Shown here: in pieces, positions 32,851 through 45,160 of the stretch
Layout: each line of letters begins with the position of its first letter
How positions within the stretch are numbered: position 1 is the first letter of the stretch
DNA from: Neoceratodus forsteri
Taxonomy: Eukaryota; Chordata; Ceratodontiformes; Ceratodontidae
Assembly (NCBI GenBank): GCA_016271365.2
Contig: JADMNL010000028.1
Location: 55,818,001 to 55,882,000 of the forward strand
Direction: 5' to 3'
DNA: 64,000 nucleotides
The notes under the pieces: model-generated
The model's database searches: none
What the model was told of the DNA's origin: nothing
The model's input: only the letters and a program-made list of their open reading frames with translations
Position numbers and translations under genes: made by a program

Positions 32851-34501
32851 ACATTTTAATTTGTTTAAGCATTTTGATATATGTATATTTTTTTTATTCA
32901 TTATTAATTGGTACATTTTTGCTATTGTCATTGTTTTTCTTTTAATTAGGACTCAGTTACAGTTGGAGTCTTTAGTAAAACATCTGGTAGGGATAGGGTG
33001 TTAGCATGAGACCAGGATAGAGAGTTTCATTAAAAAACATGCTTAGTTCCAGGGCATCATTTCACAGATAAGTTGTGCTAGTTGTTCCAACCAGGACCTC
33101 ATTGTAAATGAGCTTTTCTCAATGGAGCCTTTTCCTGGTAAAATACATAAAAATACAAAAATAATTTAGAAGGCAGATACGATGGTGTCCTTTGTAAAGG
33201 AGCACTACTTAATGGGACTTTCTACTGGCAACAAAATAAAGCTTTTACTCTCCAAGGTTCTGCTAGCATTAGGACAGGACCTGAAGATCTGAAAAATCTA
33301 TATTTTTACCAACAATTGCAGAACCCTTTTCCCCGACTTTTATCAGCAAACTACTGAATGGCTGCAGGCCTCACACAGAACAATCCTCATTTCTGATAAA
33401 TGCAGACCTGCTAATTGTCCCCATTTGGGACTGGGATGCTTGGGAGGCATCCCCTTAAAACTGCTGTACTATTGCTTCACGGGAATCATGGGTCTTGTCT
33501 GAGATTACTAATAAGAATTTAAAAAAAAATGTTGTTCCAGTTACTGAAGAACTAGATTATGATTCGGGGCCCTATAGATAAGTTACAAAACTGTGCTGCT
33601 CAGTGGTTACAAGGACTACTGTGCCGCACATTTCAACCTTGCACCCCCTCGTGTCAAATACAAAGGGGTTGCAATGCATTCCCTGAACTGCCCAACAGGA
33701 AAAGGGGTGGGAGCTGGTATGCTAATGAAGCACTGTGTGATACACAGTCACTTTCCAGCCTCCAGGTCCACTATTACACATTGCAAAGTGCTGCATCCCC
33801 TTAGATCTGCTGAGACAGTTCCACGGAGTGCCACAAGCATGCCACAGAACACTTGGACTCTTTCATAGGACTTTAGCGGTGGCAGCATGGGACAAAGATC
33901 AGAGAGGGTGGCAGCATGGGACAAAGATCAGAGAGGGGCTAATCTTTTTTAGCAATGCTTGATAGAATGAGAATAGGGAGTGGAGTACTTCTGCACTCCA
34001 GGGTAGCAAAATTGTTTTGTGATTGGTGAGGAGATCACTGGACCACCAGGGATCAATGCTAAGGGACAGGATCATTAAAAAAACGTTGTGGCCCACAAGT
34101 GAGCCATAACAAGCTACAGAGATGGGGAGGGGGGCAGACTGAGGAGGAAGTACCTCTTGGCACAAACACTTGGGCATGGAAGCATGCCACACGACTGGTG
34201 CCTGACCATTCCCAACTATCTGCATGTGCCAGGAATCTGATGCTGGCAGTGACAGCCCTCATTTGTGACCACAGACATCCTGCGGACCTAATTTGTAATG
34301 TGACTTAGCCACTAGGGAGGACTCCGCTCCCAACCACGAATTCAGGCCTTTGTGCATAACAGTTTTCAGAGGTGGTAGTAGCACAGGGAGCATCTATGCA
34401 CCCCCAAAGACCACCAGCTCTTGTCAACAACCATGAATCAAGCCTCTCTAAACTGCCTGAAATGCTGTAATTCTAAAACAAATATCTTGTGTTACCTATA
34501 G
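32851..34501. other. Intron sequence with LINE tail
   Basis: Mostly unrecognised. At 33090-33160, AGGACCTCATTGTAAATGAG and CCTGGTAAAATACATAAA match the stem-loop 3' tail of L2/Rex-type LINEs on plus. A 27-base direct repeat of GGTGGCAGCATGGGACAAAG lies at 33881 and 33908. Confidence 0.45.
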
Positions 34502-34610
34502 CCTGTGGCAGAATCTTGAATACAAGACAAGAGTAGCAGAACAGCTGGAAGTGATGAACATTTATCAGAACGAGAAACTTACTCAATTAGAGTATGAAAA
34601 AAACCAGATG
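34502..34610 (+). CDS. Host gene exon B, coiled-coil protein
   Basis: 109-base open exon between acceptor TTACCTATAG and donor ATG|GTAAGAAATC. It enters in phase 2 and so joins exon A in frame (AG + C gives Ser). It leaves in phase 0. The peptide LWQNLEYKTRVAEQLEVMNI, continuing to LEYEKNQM, is heptad-like and extends the coiled coil of exon A. Protein not recognised. The exit phase does not fit the entry phase of exon C, so at least one exon between them is missed or one border is wrong. Confidence 0.65.
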
Positions 34611-35382
34611 GTAAGAAATCTTAATAGTGACTTTCATAAATTGTGCATGAGAAGAACGAGTAGCGTCTGTAATATCAATTACTGCATAAGCCTTCTGAAA
34701 AAAGAGCCAATCTGCCTACTTGTGTCACACACAACAGTAACCCCACTTACTGAACTTTATCGGGTAAGGCATATCTGTGCCCTGCATGGCAGAAAGGATC
34801 ACAGTTGCCTGCAGAAAAGTTAATGTACAGTCTTTCGTAAAGCTTCAGCAATTAATAACTATTTTACTCCTTTAGAATTCCATTAGTTTAGTTTTTATTA
34901 TGCATAAAACTCTTTCCTCAGTGACTATTTTTAAAATGTTTAGAGTCAAGTACAAGTACAAGTACATCCAGTAACAGGATACAGATAACAATACCGCAGA
35001 AATGACAGTAGAACTAGTTATACATCATTATGAAGAGTTAAGAAAATGATCATTCTGTGTGTGCTTTTATAGTAGTTAGCCAGTACGAGAATCATGTCAG
35101 CAAGTTACAGTGAGTTAAGTGCAGAGTAAATAGTGCCACTGTGTACCAGTGGTGTTCACGTTTAGATGGTCCGTGGCGGCAATTGCAAGAATCAGGTGGG
35201 GATAAGATAGAAGTAGAGCTGGGATTTGAATAGTTCTACAGAGTAATCAGTTTTTAACGAGTCAGGTTGGCCATTTGTTTGCCTACGGACATGGTATAGG
35301 AAGCAAGACTGGCCAAGAGAGGTGTTTCTATGTGGGAGCTGCATGGGGTGTCACCCCACACCCTGGTTTGAGTATTTGTTAT
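34611..35382. other. Intron sequence, probable LINE 3' UTR
   Basis: 34950-35380 contains AGTCAAGTACAAGTACAAGT and leads directly into the minus-strand LINE RT end at 35383, so it is probably that LINE's 3' UTR. The rest is unrecognised. Confidence 0.4.
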
Positions 35383-36530
35383 CTACGAAGGTGAACTTGG
35401 ACTGAAGAACTGGAAACAGTTGGCCTCGTATAGCATTATACCCAGTGCCAGAGTGTGATAGAGCAGCCTGGAGTCTAGGTTCAACCAGTTCATGGTGTTG
35501 TAAAGTACGCAGGTGTGTGTATCATGGTTTTGTCCAAGCGCAAAGCAGCAGGCCCTGTTTAGGAGACCCTTGACTCTGGCCAACACACTGTCAGTTGCAG
35601 AGCCATAAACCACAGTTCTGTAACCAACTAAGCTTGCAATGAAGTGCTGTACCAGTTTTTCCCTAACCTCTGGTAGGAAGTTGTTCCTGTGTCTGTAGAG
35701 TAGGCCTAGCCTAAAGCTAACTGTCTTAACCAGGAGGTCTACATGCGTACTGAAGGTCAGCATGTTGTGAAGGGTGACCTAAAGATATTTAAAGGATTTT
35801 ACTTGCTCAGAGGGGTCTGGGTGGGGACATAATAGGGCCGTGGATGTGTATGTTGGCACCAGTTCAAAACTTCTACCGCAAATGACATTACAGCAGCACA
35901 GCAACAGGTCACTGTAATGTCACCACGCGACCCAGGAACTGATTTTTGGCATCTTGCACCTCCTCTCAGGATCAACTCCACCTCCAAACAAAGTATTTTC
36001 AGATGGATTTATGATGTCAGCAATTGTGGTTGACATTAATCCATCGTTGTTACGTCGGTCGACAGTGATGTTGTCGAACCAGTATCATAGAGCCCTATTG
36101 AGGTTTGAGAGGTAAACATCATACATTTGTTTTTTTTTGGTGTTAATTATAAGCAGATTGGTGGTGAACCATTCTTGGAGGGCAGTAAAGTTAGTCTGAA
36201 GCCTCTGCCGCAGCTTCTCCTGGCACTTGTCACTGAAGAAATTGACAGCATCATCCGTAATAATGAAGTGCTAGCTGCCCTGCATACAGCAGGTAGTTCA
36301 TTTATGAGATAAACTGAAGAAAGAGGACCTAGGACTGATCCCTGAGGAACACCTACAGTGATTTACCTGTCATCCAAGAGTGCGGTGCAGCATTCTACAG
36401 CCTGGATCCTACGAGCCACTTAGCCCTTGAACCAGATGACTGAGTTTTCTGAGAGTCCCAGATTGACTAGTTTCTGGCAGAGGAGGGTTTTATAAGATCA
36501 AAAATCTTGGTAAAGTCAATGTTTTTTTTT
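35383..36530 (-). mobile_element. LINE RT fragment (L2/Rex-like), minus strand
   Basis: The C-terminal block 35763-35383 has STHVDLLVKTVSFRLGLLYR, a VREKLVQHFIASL segment and YRTVVYGSATDSVLARVKGL, typical of the post-RT region. Upstream on the minus strand, remnants of a QGSVLGPLL-like block, a disrupted ADD box and LLIINTKK follow in broken frames (36350-36130), and DFTKIFDLIKPS near 36500 is the palm A block. 5'-truncated there. Confidence 0.75.
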
Positions 36531-39383
36531 TCTTTTTTTTTCAATTCCTTTTTCCCTCGTGGTGATGGTCCTAGTAGCCTCTCTCGGGCATCTAACCGAG
36601 TTCTGCCATGCCTGAAGTCCCCTGACCAAAGCATTCTCTCTCCTCTGCCCTGCCTCGCAGCTGGCACCCCCAGCTTGACCCCTCCTATGTTGGGCGTGCT
36701 TGCACCATAGACTCCAGCTGTGGGCATGGGCTCTTGGCAGAGGAACCCTGAAGGTCAGCCAGCTCGGACCTGGCAGTGGGCATGGGGTTGGTGCCATTGC
36801 TACCCCAGGACCTGGTTTTTCTGTGTTCTCACATGTTACCCCCCATGCGATAAGCACACCCTGCCAGCCGGCCGGGCCACGCTAGTAAGTGCTGTCTGAC
36901 TCTGCTGCAGTGCCCCGGTCTCCCACTGGGGTCCCTGTTTACTGGGCCAACCCATCCCATTAGTATGGGAGGAAATCCACACAGGCGCTCAGTCCTCAGC
37001 CCTTCCTACCAACCCCCTGGTGCCCAAGTCTGTTCCCAAACCCAGGTCACCAGCACAGGCGCAGGTGTGGCATCAACACTTCAGCCCTCAGTGCCACAGG
37101 CCGGCCTTGTAAAGTCAGTGTTAAGTGGCCAATCACATTTCCCCTGTCCATGACCACGGTGAATTGAGATCTCTGAACTCAAAAGTGCTGACCTTTTAAA
37201 CCCATGCTGCTGATTTGCCAGGAGTTCATGCTGACTTGATATCAACAAGACAGATCACTTACTACCATCTCTAGGGTTTTAAATGGGGAGGAGGCTGGAG
37301 ATAGGGTTGTAGTTCAGGGCAGGTTATTATCAGCCTCCATGTCAAAGAGACAAAGATAGAATGGCAACTACCATGACAGCAAAAGTCATTTTGGCTACTG
37401 TTAAAGGGACAGTAAATTACACCTACTGCACTAATGGCAATGACGCCCCCCACATCCCCCATACTGCTATAACCTACTCCTAGGTCAGCACCCTCGGGAG
37501 GGGAAATCCAACATCGCCATAGTGCAGTAGCTGTAATTTACCTTCATCCTTCTAACAGTAGCCAAAATGACTCTTGCCCATAGCAATCACCGCTTCTTTC
37601 CTTGTCTTTTGACGTACACCGCTATTATCACCAACTTGAACACAGGGTCTCAGAAGCTTCCAAAGCTCATGTATTCAGTGGAGAGGAAGAGAGTGCGTAT
37701 CTGCAGGGTGATGACTTCCCTTATCACAATTTGGCAACTCATATCTATACCATCTGGCCCCAATCTAGTTTTGATTTTGCTCCTAGTTCGTGGTGTACCA
37801 TACTTAAAGTTAACCTTCTGAGTAGAACTTAGGTCTAGTTGGAATAATCTGGTGTATCTACTTCTAGGGCTAGGTAGGTGTTAGGATCTGTTTATATAAT
37901 GATAGGACATTGAAAGTTTTATGAAGGTGTCAAGATAACGCGCCAACTTCAATTGTAATCTCACTACAAAAGGAATCAGGCAGGGATTTTGTACCATTGG
38001 CCATGATTTTTTGATGCCATTCAAAGTTACTTAGGACAGGTTATAAGGATTTTTTTTTTGTGTATCTTGTAGAGAGCCTTGGCTTCATTGTGGCGGACAT
38101 TTGAGTCTCCCAGTTCCTATATTTTTGTAGTGTTTGTGGTGACCATGTTCTTTGTACAAGGCCCAAGTTCTCTCCCAATCCATTGTCGAGGTTGATGGTT
38201 ACGTTTACCAGGCATGGGTACTACCCTTCCAGTGGAGGTCTTGGAGGAGGCAGCAATATCACATATCACAAACTGCGGATAAAAGACACCACAGCTGTAT
38301 TCACATCACAAGTACTAGTCAGGAATGACCCGCAACATTATAATAGATTCAAAAATATGGGAGGTTGTGGGTCTGAACACATGGTTTTGATGTTGGGGTT
38401 CACACGATCACTGGCAGACCATCTGCAGGTGACAGGGAGTAACTCTAAGGAAATCAGACAACATTACATGCAATGATCCTGTCAGGAGTGACTTGGATCC
38501 AGTCAAGTAGGATGGCAGTGCCTGTTTTATGATAACCTGGGAGGTGTGGATAACCTGTGAAGTACACTTTAGCCAGTTGTCTCTGTACTCATGGTGCATT
38601 TAAGCAGTTACCGTTACAGACACTAACCCAATTTTGCTATCTGTTTAAACCTGGTACAGCATTATTGAGCCAACAGAGACGGAACTGACATTTATTGGCA
38701 GAATATATGCCACTAATGATTGTCCCAAGACCAGTTTCAAATTCTCACAAAAGTTACAGCCTTTGAGTTAGGGGATGAGGGTAATCTGGAACTACTGACG
38801 TAGCGTAATGAGACATCCACCCCTTTATATAGTCCCTGTCTTGCATAAAGCGTGGTTTCCCATATCAGTTTCTCTGTCTAGGATCTATCAATGAGCCAAG
38901 TATTCCAACATGTTGCTGCTTCAACTATAATAGTGACATGGGCAAAAAATATGACCTAAGTAACAGAACATTTTACTACTTTTGATTTAAAACAAGGGCA
39001 TTATTTTTGTAAAATGTAAGCTGCACCACCCTCAAATCAAAATGTAGTGGCACATTGATTGTTTGCAAAACTCTCTGCATGTCACAAATATTAGCATTTG
39101 TGAAATGACACTTTGGGCCATTTATTTGCTGCAGAACGAAATGCTAACACCAAAATGCTTCCCACACTGAAGATATAAAGGTTTGCCATTTAAAGTTTAA
39201 ATTTTTAAGATACTAATCTGACCCTACACCCAGACCCCCCTCCATTCGCCTGCCCATGAATTCCCCACCCTATTATTCTGTCGGTCCCGCTCCTTTGTGT
39301 TCCTCGTGTCCTTTTCCATACAATACCCATTGCTACATTCCTGCTGATCTTGACAGATGTCCTCATCCACACCCTGGGAACTT
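36531..39383. other. No gene recognised
   Basis: 36540-37150 is GC-rich with no exon I can support. 37270-37560 has an inverted relation: AAAAGTCATTTTGGCTACTG at 37380 against CAGTAGCCAAAATGACTCTT at 37556, both next to TAAATTACA. Open stretches at 37567-37832 and 38183-38476 on plus match nothing I recognise and look chance-like. Confidence 0.4.
37380..37575. repeat. Inverted repeat, about 60-base arms
   Basis: AAAAGTCATTTTGGCTACTG followed by AGTAAATTACACCTACTGCA on the left is mirrored by TGCAGTAGCTGTAATTTACC and CAGTAGCCAAAATGAC on the right. The loop contains CACATCCCCCATACTGC. MITE-like hairpin without coding capacity. Confidence 0.6.
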
Positions 39384-39640
39384 CTAACAACCCTCATCAG
39401 TTGACTGTAGAGGCTCTCCGGGGCTGTAGGGAACCAGGAGCTCTTGCAGATAGCTCGGTTCCTGTCCGTGTAGGGCTTTGTAGGTCATAAGCCCAATGTT
39501 GAAGGTGGTCCACCACTGTATAGGCAACCAGTGCAGACTCCGCAGCACAGGAGTGATATGACTGGAACTAACTCTTCGTTGTCTATGGCAGACACTATGA
39601 CAACACTGCAAACAATTTAAATTCCTTTACAAGGCTCATG
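39384..39640 (-). mobile_element. LINE RT C-terminal fragment (L2-like)
   Basis: The minus-strand peptide has SSHITPVLRSLHWLPIQWW and MTYKALHGQEPSYLQELL, the well known L2-type block after the RT. A short fragment with a late frame end at 39384. Confidence 0.8.
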
Positions 39641-40400
39641 CGTCGGGTCTGTAAACAACGGATATTACATGCACTGCTTACTCATTAATGTTGTCTTTTC
39701 AGTAAGGCAACAAGGGGAGAATGCTAAGCTTGGGCCCCACACCCTTAATGGTGACCCTTCTGTGCACCACTGACAATATCCATTATGTCATGTGCTATGT
39801 TATGCATAATCAGTACTAACATTTAGGGCATTGGTACTTTTCATCGTATAAGTTACAGGGCTATTATTACTGTGATCATTGCTGGTAAAACACAAGTAAT
39901 TTGCTTAGAATACCTTTCTGTGTTCTTTGTATATTCTTTTGAGAAGTCATTGTAGCCTACACTGCCATCATGTGGATTTATGTACTACACTTATTATGTT
40001 TTTATCTTAGCTTATTTTACACTTTTTGTATATCTCTAGAAAACTGTGGAGCCACCTAGTGGCCAATAGGGCCTGTTCTATGTATCTAACTCACGCACAC
40101 AGTAATAGTTGCTATGCTAATTATCATAGTATATAACCTGCTGTATTCATGATTCTCTGAGACTGCCTTTCATACCCTGTGGAACTGAGAAACTCTGGCT
40201 CCCGGTGTCTATTTGGTAGGACCAGTTTTTAGGGCATCAGTCTGGTTTTGTGTAACAAACAAGTTTATTACCGCTTATGCCAATTGTCTGTTGTTTCTTC
40301 TGCTGGTTTATTGCCACCAAGAATCTGAGAAGGGCTTAGACTCCCTTACAGCTAAAAGAAGCCAGACTTTCAACTTGTCAAATTTAAACCAAAAACAGTT
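39641..40400. other. Possible LTR-like segment
   Basis: 39960-40255 has a TATA-like AGTATATAACCTGC at 40128 and a C/T-rich downstream part, as in LTR promoters, but edges and partner are not found. Confidence 0.25.
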
Positions 40401-41142
40401 TCATGATATAGTAGTACAAAAACTGATGTCCAATATCTCTTCACCAGCGATATGGATCACGGCATACAGGTCCGCCACTAGGAAGCCTAAGGAATCTTTC
40501 AATAGTCTACAGATAACAGAAGTCCATCCTGGGCCAAATCCAGAGCCCCTTTTGTATCCGATCTGAATCTCTGATAGGTTCACTAGACAGGGGAAAAAGT
40601 CTAAAATCTTAAAGAACTCAGAGGAATTGGATCCTGGCAGTGGAGTTAACACAGGAGAGGCTGTGGTTGCAGTGGGTGGTTGTTGAAAAGAACAACATTG
40701 TTCGGGGGGGTCTGGAGTCCTGAATTCAGGTACACTGAAGGACCCCATCAGAGTTGGTAAAATAGGGGTCTGATTGGCAGCTTCCTCCCTGAAGGAGTAA
40801 GGAGGAGATATCCACGTTATAGGGTTCAGAAGGCTCTCAGGAAACACCGTTCTCCACCTTCCACCACCCGGCTGCCAGGAGAGCAGCCTCAACCAACCAA
40901 GAGTTAGAGTGTTCTGTTTGGGAATTCAGGGCAGCGAGGGAGGACAATCCGAGATCTCTAGTAGTAGAACACCCTGTGTGGATGATATCCAAGTCCCTAC
41001 CAAAGCAGGGGGAAAGCACAGATCCAAAATGAGCAGGCAAAACAGGCAGAGATGTAGTGGCAGAGTCAGAACTGAATAGGGGGGACTGAGGAAACCCCAT
41101 CTGGAATCCGTTCGAGCAACAAAGGGAGTGTCCCAGAAGCAT
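40401..41142 (-). other. Unrecognised minus-strand open stretches
   Basis: Two overlapping minus-strand open frames (163 and 101 codons) are Pro/Ser-rich with no recognised domain. They may derive from ORF1 of a non-LTR element or be chance. A function is not supported. Confidence 0.25.
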
Positions 41143-41277
41143 AGGCTGGGGGGACCATGGTGGTACTAGTTAGAGAATCATCCTGCACACAACAAGGGCA
41201 AACAGAAGCATCAGGTAGCACTGTAGGCACCACCACCACTTGGGAGATCCAGGTGGATCCGAAGCAATATTACAAAG

Positions 41278-41534
41278 CACTATATGTAAACACAGTCATG
41301 ACACTCACCTACACACCACTAATAAAGAGACCAAAGGCATAAGCTTATGCAAAAAGTATTGCCTTTACTGAAGCAGCAGCTTAGTGAACAGCATGGAGAT
41401 AGCACACGATTGGGTGAAACATTAGAAGATTTGTGCTGTTTCAGTAAAGGCAATACTTTTTGCATGAGCTTATGCCTTTGGTCTCTTTATTGGTGGTGTG
41501 TAGGTGAGTGCCGTGACTGTGTTTACATATAGTG
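41278..41534. mobile_element. Near-perfect foldback MITE
   Basis: CACTATATGTAAACACAGTC at the left end is mirrored by the right end GTGTTTACATATAGTG. Arms of about 100 bases pair with only a few mismatches through CTCACCTACACACCAC, AAAGAGACCAAAGGCATAAG and AAAAAGTATTGCCTTTACTG. The loop is about 55 bases. No clear target-site duplication is visible (flanks TTACAAAG and ACTCCTTG). Transposon superfamily not assigned. Confidence 0.9.
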
Positions 41535-41639
41535 ACTCCTTGTCACAGAACCCCCCCCTTCAATACCCTGGCATGGCTCTTTCTGTGCTGGCCATATTAC
41601 AAAACCTTTGCAAAGAGCACTAATGATTGGAACTACTAA

Positions 41640-43810
41640 TATACTAGACGCCAGCAGAGTAGGTCTATTGGTCTATCAAGTCTGCTAGTGCTTCAGCACC
41701 CTGATTGAGTACCGTAGCCCTCCATCTGTCTCCTTTCACTGTTACTCCATATCCCATTCCTGCCTCCCGTGTAAACCAGCCTCTGCTTCACCCCTTGCCT
41801 ATACCCGTCCCACCCTTTCTTGAATCCCTCCACCATAGCTGTCTGTACCAGCTCCCCGGGCAGCGTATTCCACGGTTCCAACACTTTCTTGGTGAAGTAC
41901 CTTCCTCCTCCTCCTTCCCCCCCGCCTAATTCTGCCACCCTCAATCTTCCAACTGTGTCCTCTGGTGATTTCACCCTCCTTCAGTTGAAAGATCCTATCT
42001 CGGTTTACATTATTTACTCCCCTGAGGTACTTGAAGACCTCAATCATGTCCCCCCGGTCCCTCCTCTCCTCCAGCAAGAACAGGTTGAGCTCCCCTAGTT
42101 GTTCCTTATATGTCATATCCCCCAGGCCCCAGATCATTCTGGTTGCTCTCCTCTGAACCCTCTCCAGGAGTTGGATATCCCTCCTTAGGTGCGACCTCCA
42201 GAACTGCACACAGTACTCAAGATGTGGTCTAAGCAGGCTGTTGTACAGTGGTAAAATCCCCTTCGTGTTCCTTGAGGTAGTCCCCCTAGCGATGCATCCC
42301 AGCATCCTATTTGCCCTGACCACAGCCCTCCTGCACTGCTCTGAATTATTCATGTTAACATCCACCAAGACTCCTAGGTCTCTTTCCCCTGCCATGGCCT
42401 GCAACTCATCCCCCCCAAGGAGTACGCATAGTTGGGGTTTTCCCACCCTAGGTGTAGCACCTTGCACTTGGAGGAGTTAAATTTCAATTTCCGGGTGCAG
42501 AACCACCTATACAGAGTATCCAGGTCCTCTTGCAAGGCCAATCTCCCCTCCTTCCCCTCCACCACTGTCCCCAGCCTAGAGTCATCCACAAAGAGACTAA
42601 TTTCACACCCAATACTGTTCCTGATATCAGAGATGTATGCGTTAAACAGGAGTGGCCCCAGAACTGATCCCTGTGGGACCTCACTTAGCCTCCCTAGGAG
42701 ACAAACCTCCCCTCCGACCACAACCCACTGAGTGCGACCTGAAAGCCAAATTCCAATCCACCTAACTGCCAATGGGTCTACCCCCATCCCCAGCTTCTCC
42801 CTCAGGCCAATATGAGGGACCAAATCAAATGCCTTGCTGGGGTCCAGGAACAGTACAACCACTGGTCTCCCCCTGTTGAGTGCTGATGTCACCCACTCAT
42901 AGAACTCTACAAGGTTTGTTTGACATGAACTACCTAGCACAAACCCATGCTGCCGGTCATCCATGTAAGCCATCTCCTCCAAGAAACCTCCCAGCCTTTC
43001 CCCACCACTGGCATCAAACTGATGGGTCTATAGTTTCCTGGCTCTTCTCTCAATCCCCCTTTATGGATTTAGCACAATATGCACCTGCTTTCAATCCCTC
43101 GGCACCCTCCCTGTCTGGAGCGACAAGTTAAAGAGATCCGCCAATGGCACAGCCAAAACATCCGTCAACTCCCTCAGTACTCTGGGATGAATAGCATCAG
43201 GCCCTGGAGATTTATTCTTTTTTAGGGACTGGAGGGCTTCCCACACCTGGCTGATAGGAATATCAGCATCTGTCCCCTGCCCATTCAGCATAACCAGCCT
43301 GATATCTCACCCCTGGCCTACCTCCCCAAGTGGCTTGTTCTTCAGCAGGTACCCCAATAGTCAGGTCTGCTGCACCTTCTGTGTCCTTCAACCCTTTTTT
43401 TGGAAGTTCCTCAGCCTCCTCCCTAGTGAACATTGAGGCAAAGTACTCATTCAGTACCTCCACCTGCTCTCCAGCCCCTTCCACCCACCTGGACCTCCTT
43501 GGTCCACCAGCATGGTTTACGAGACCTACCGCCCTTGCGCTTCACTCTTGCACAGGTTCTGATGGCCTCCTGTAGCCCCCGTTTTGTGATGTCCTACCTA
43601 CCTTCCACATCCAAGCCTGGTTTTATCTCCCACAAATGCCCCTTGAGAATTTCCCCCATGTTCTGAAAGTCTGCCCCCCTAAAATTAACTATCATTGTCC
43701 TTGAATGATCCACCCCCAACCCCAGTTTAAGCCAAAACCAGACTGCTAGTCTGAGCATTTTTGATGTTGGATCACCAAATCCCACAAAATGCCTAATATT
43801 CAATCCACAG
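41640..43810 (-). mobile_element. CR1-like LINE, minus strand, 5'-truncated
   Basis: Read on minus, it runs from linker sequence (43800) through RT to a 3' end near 41640 with GGTCTATCAAGTCTGCT on plus. It shares its 3' tail with the insert at 6275-6350. Confidence 0.85.
41693..43484 (-). pseudogene. CR1 reverse transcriptase, several intact blocks
   Basis: Blocks in order: SLKKNKSPGPDAIHPRVLRE (43215), a broken section, then a 202-codon open part (42982-42374) with QHGFVLGSSCQTNLVEFYEW, LFLDPSKAFDLVPH, EVPQGSVLGPLLFNAYISDI and SLFVDDSRLG (catalytic FVDD, both aspartates present). Next come VNMNNSEQCRRAVVRANRML and LYNSLLRPHLEYCVQFW (42240), and finally EPWNTLPGELV (41880). It would copy CR1 RNA at a nicked target. 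Frame breaks at about 43010, 42420 and 41900. Confidence 0.85.
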
Positions 43811-44676
43811 TAGATGGGTTGTGACCTCCTTTTGTGTTACAAGCTTGAAATGAAAGTTCAGAAGCTACTTATTAAAAGGAACTCTGGATTTCTGGCAAGA
43901 GGGGTGGAGATTAACCATTCAAAATGATCATTTGCAAATACCCAGATTTATGAAGGACTGGCTGGATGAGGGAGAAGAGTTATTTCTTCAGTAATACTTG
44001 GATATCTCACTTGATATGTTCTTTGGAGAGAGAGAGATCTCTTGGGACCAGAACCACCTAAGGTCAGGAAGATTATCTGTTTGGAGATGCTTAATGCACT
44101 TTACTTCTCCGATGTCTATATGCAAGTAAATCTAGGTAAAATGTGCCCAGGATCTATCATTAAGCCTCATTAATTTGCACTGATCACTGATTAACCATTT
44201 TGGACAGCCTCCCATAGTGTACAAAAAAACTAGAAAAGTGTTGATTTCTCACAGCAATATCTACCAATGCAATTCTTCATTTAGATGAATGTTTATGATA
44301 TGTATTAGTTTGGATAGGTGATAATACATTATTTGAGGAGGTACTGAATTGCCATGTCCCTACAGGGTTTTTTTTGGTGTGCTCAGGGAATTATAATAGG
44401 TCCTTCAGCAGCAAATTCCTGAATGGCCTGGGGGGGGGATACAACTCATCTATCATTGACCTGGTAGATAGGATGCATCACAGAAACGTAATTATGCAAT
44501 AAGAACTCTGTTTTCTACAAATGTAGGAACATATTTATGTACAATGTACTGACAAAGGACAGAAATGGCTGTTTAACCATATCACCTGAGTGTGAAATGA
44601 GTAATGGATGATAATTGATTTATAATAACCAATACATGTAAACTATATTGTTACTTATTTTTTCTTTACTTTTTAG
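43811..44676. other. Intron sequence, no gene seen
   Basis: AT-rich, with nothing recognised apart from poly-G and poly-T runs (44362, 44431). Confidence 0.4.
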
Positions 44677-44760
44677 TAGACAACGATCAACGAAGTTTAA
44701 TCAAGACACAGGCGCAGTAGAAGTTGTTGAAACTGAGCATGTGGCTGAAATTGATTATTC
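44677..44760 (+). CDS. Host gene exon C (candidate)
   Basis: 84-base open stretch between the polypyrimidine acceptor TTTCTTTACTTTTTAG and donor TTC|GTAAGTATT. In the frame that stays open it enters and leaves in phase 2: a single base, then RQRSTKFNQDTGAVEVVETE and HVAEIDYS. The other two frames contain stops. The acidic, non-repeat composition supports an exon. Its entry phase matches exon A but not exon B, so an exon between B and C is probably missing, or C belongs to an alternative form. Protein not recognised. Confidence 0.5.
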
Positions 44761-45004
44761 GTAAGTATTTTGGAGAAGACATGTGTTCTTTCTATTTTGT
44801 CTGCACGGGTTACATGTAATAACGGCTACTACACAACAGCAAACGTCAAAATGGTGATTCCAAAATGTCAGGGACATACACAGTGATGCTACATTCCAGC
44901 CAAAGTACAGAAACAGTGATGTTGGAACACATCTTTAATGTGGGGGCTCCACCCCATGGAGGGTTGTGCCCCCGAACCCCCATTTATTTATAACCGACTC
45001 CGAG

Positions 45005-45160
45005 GCACACATTACAGAACAACACATAATACATTAATGCCAGATAGCAAAAAGTGTACTGTGAAATAATTACAGTAGAGATTGACATTGTCTTTCATTT
45101 GTTAGTACCGATGGGGAAATATGTAGATCGTAAATGATCCAAAGAGCTGTTTAGCGGTAT
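45005..45160. repeat. Dispersed repeat, copy 1
   Basis: ACACATAATACATTAATGCC, AGATAGCAAAAAGT and GATTGACATTGTCTTTCATT recur at 46320-46460 in the same order and orientation, about 1.3 kb away. Origin unknown; possibly the 3' part of an old retroelement. Confidence 0.7.

Noticed and set aside
38183..38476. 97-codon plus-strand frame
   Set aside because: No recognised motif and no splice context. Length is within chance expectation.
40401..41142. Possible host exon or gene on minus
   Set aside because: No splice-bounded coding structure or domain. Pro/Ser-rich open frames in two registers are more likely retroelement debris.
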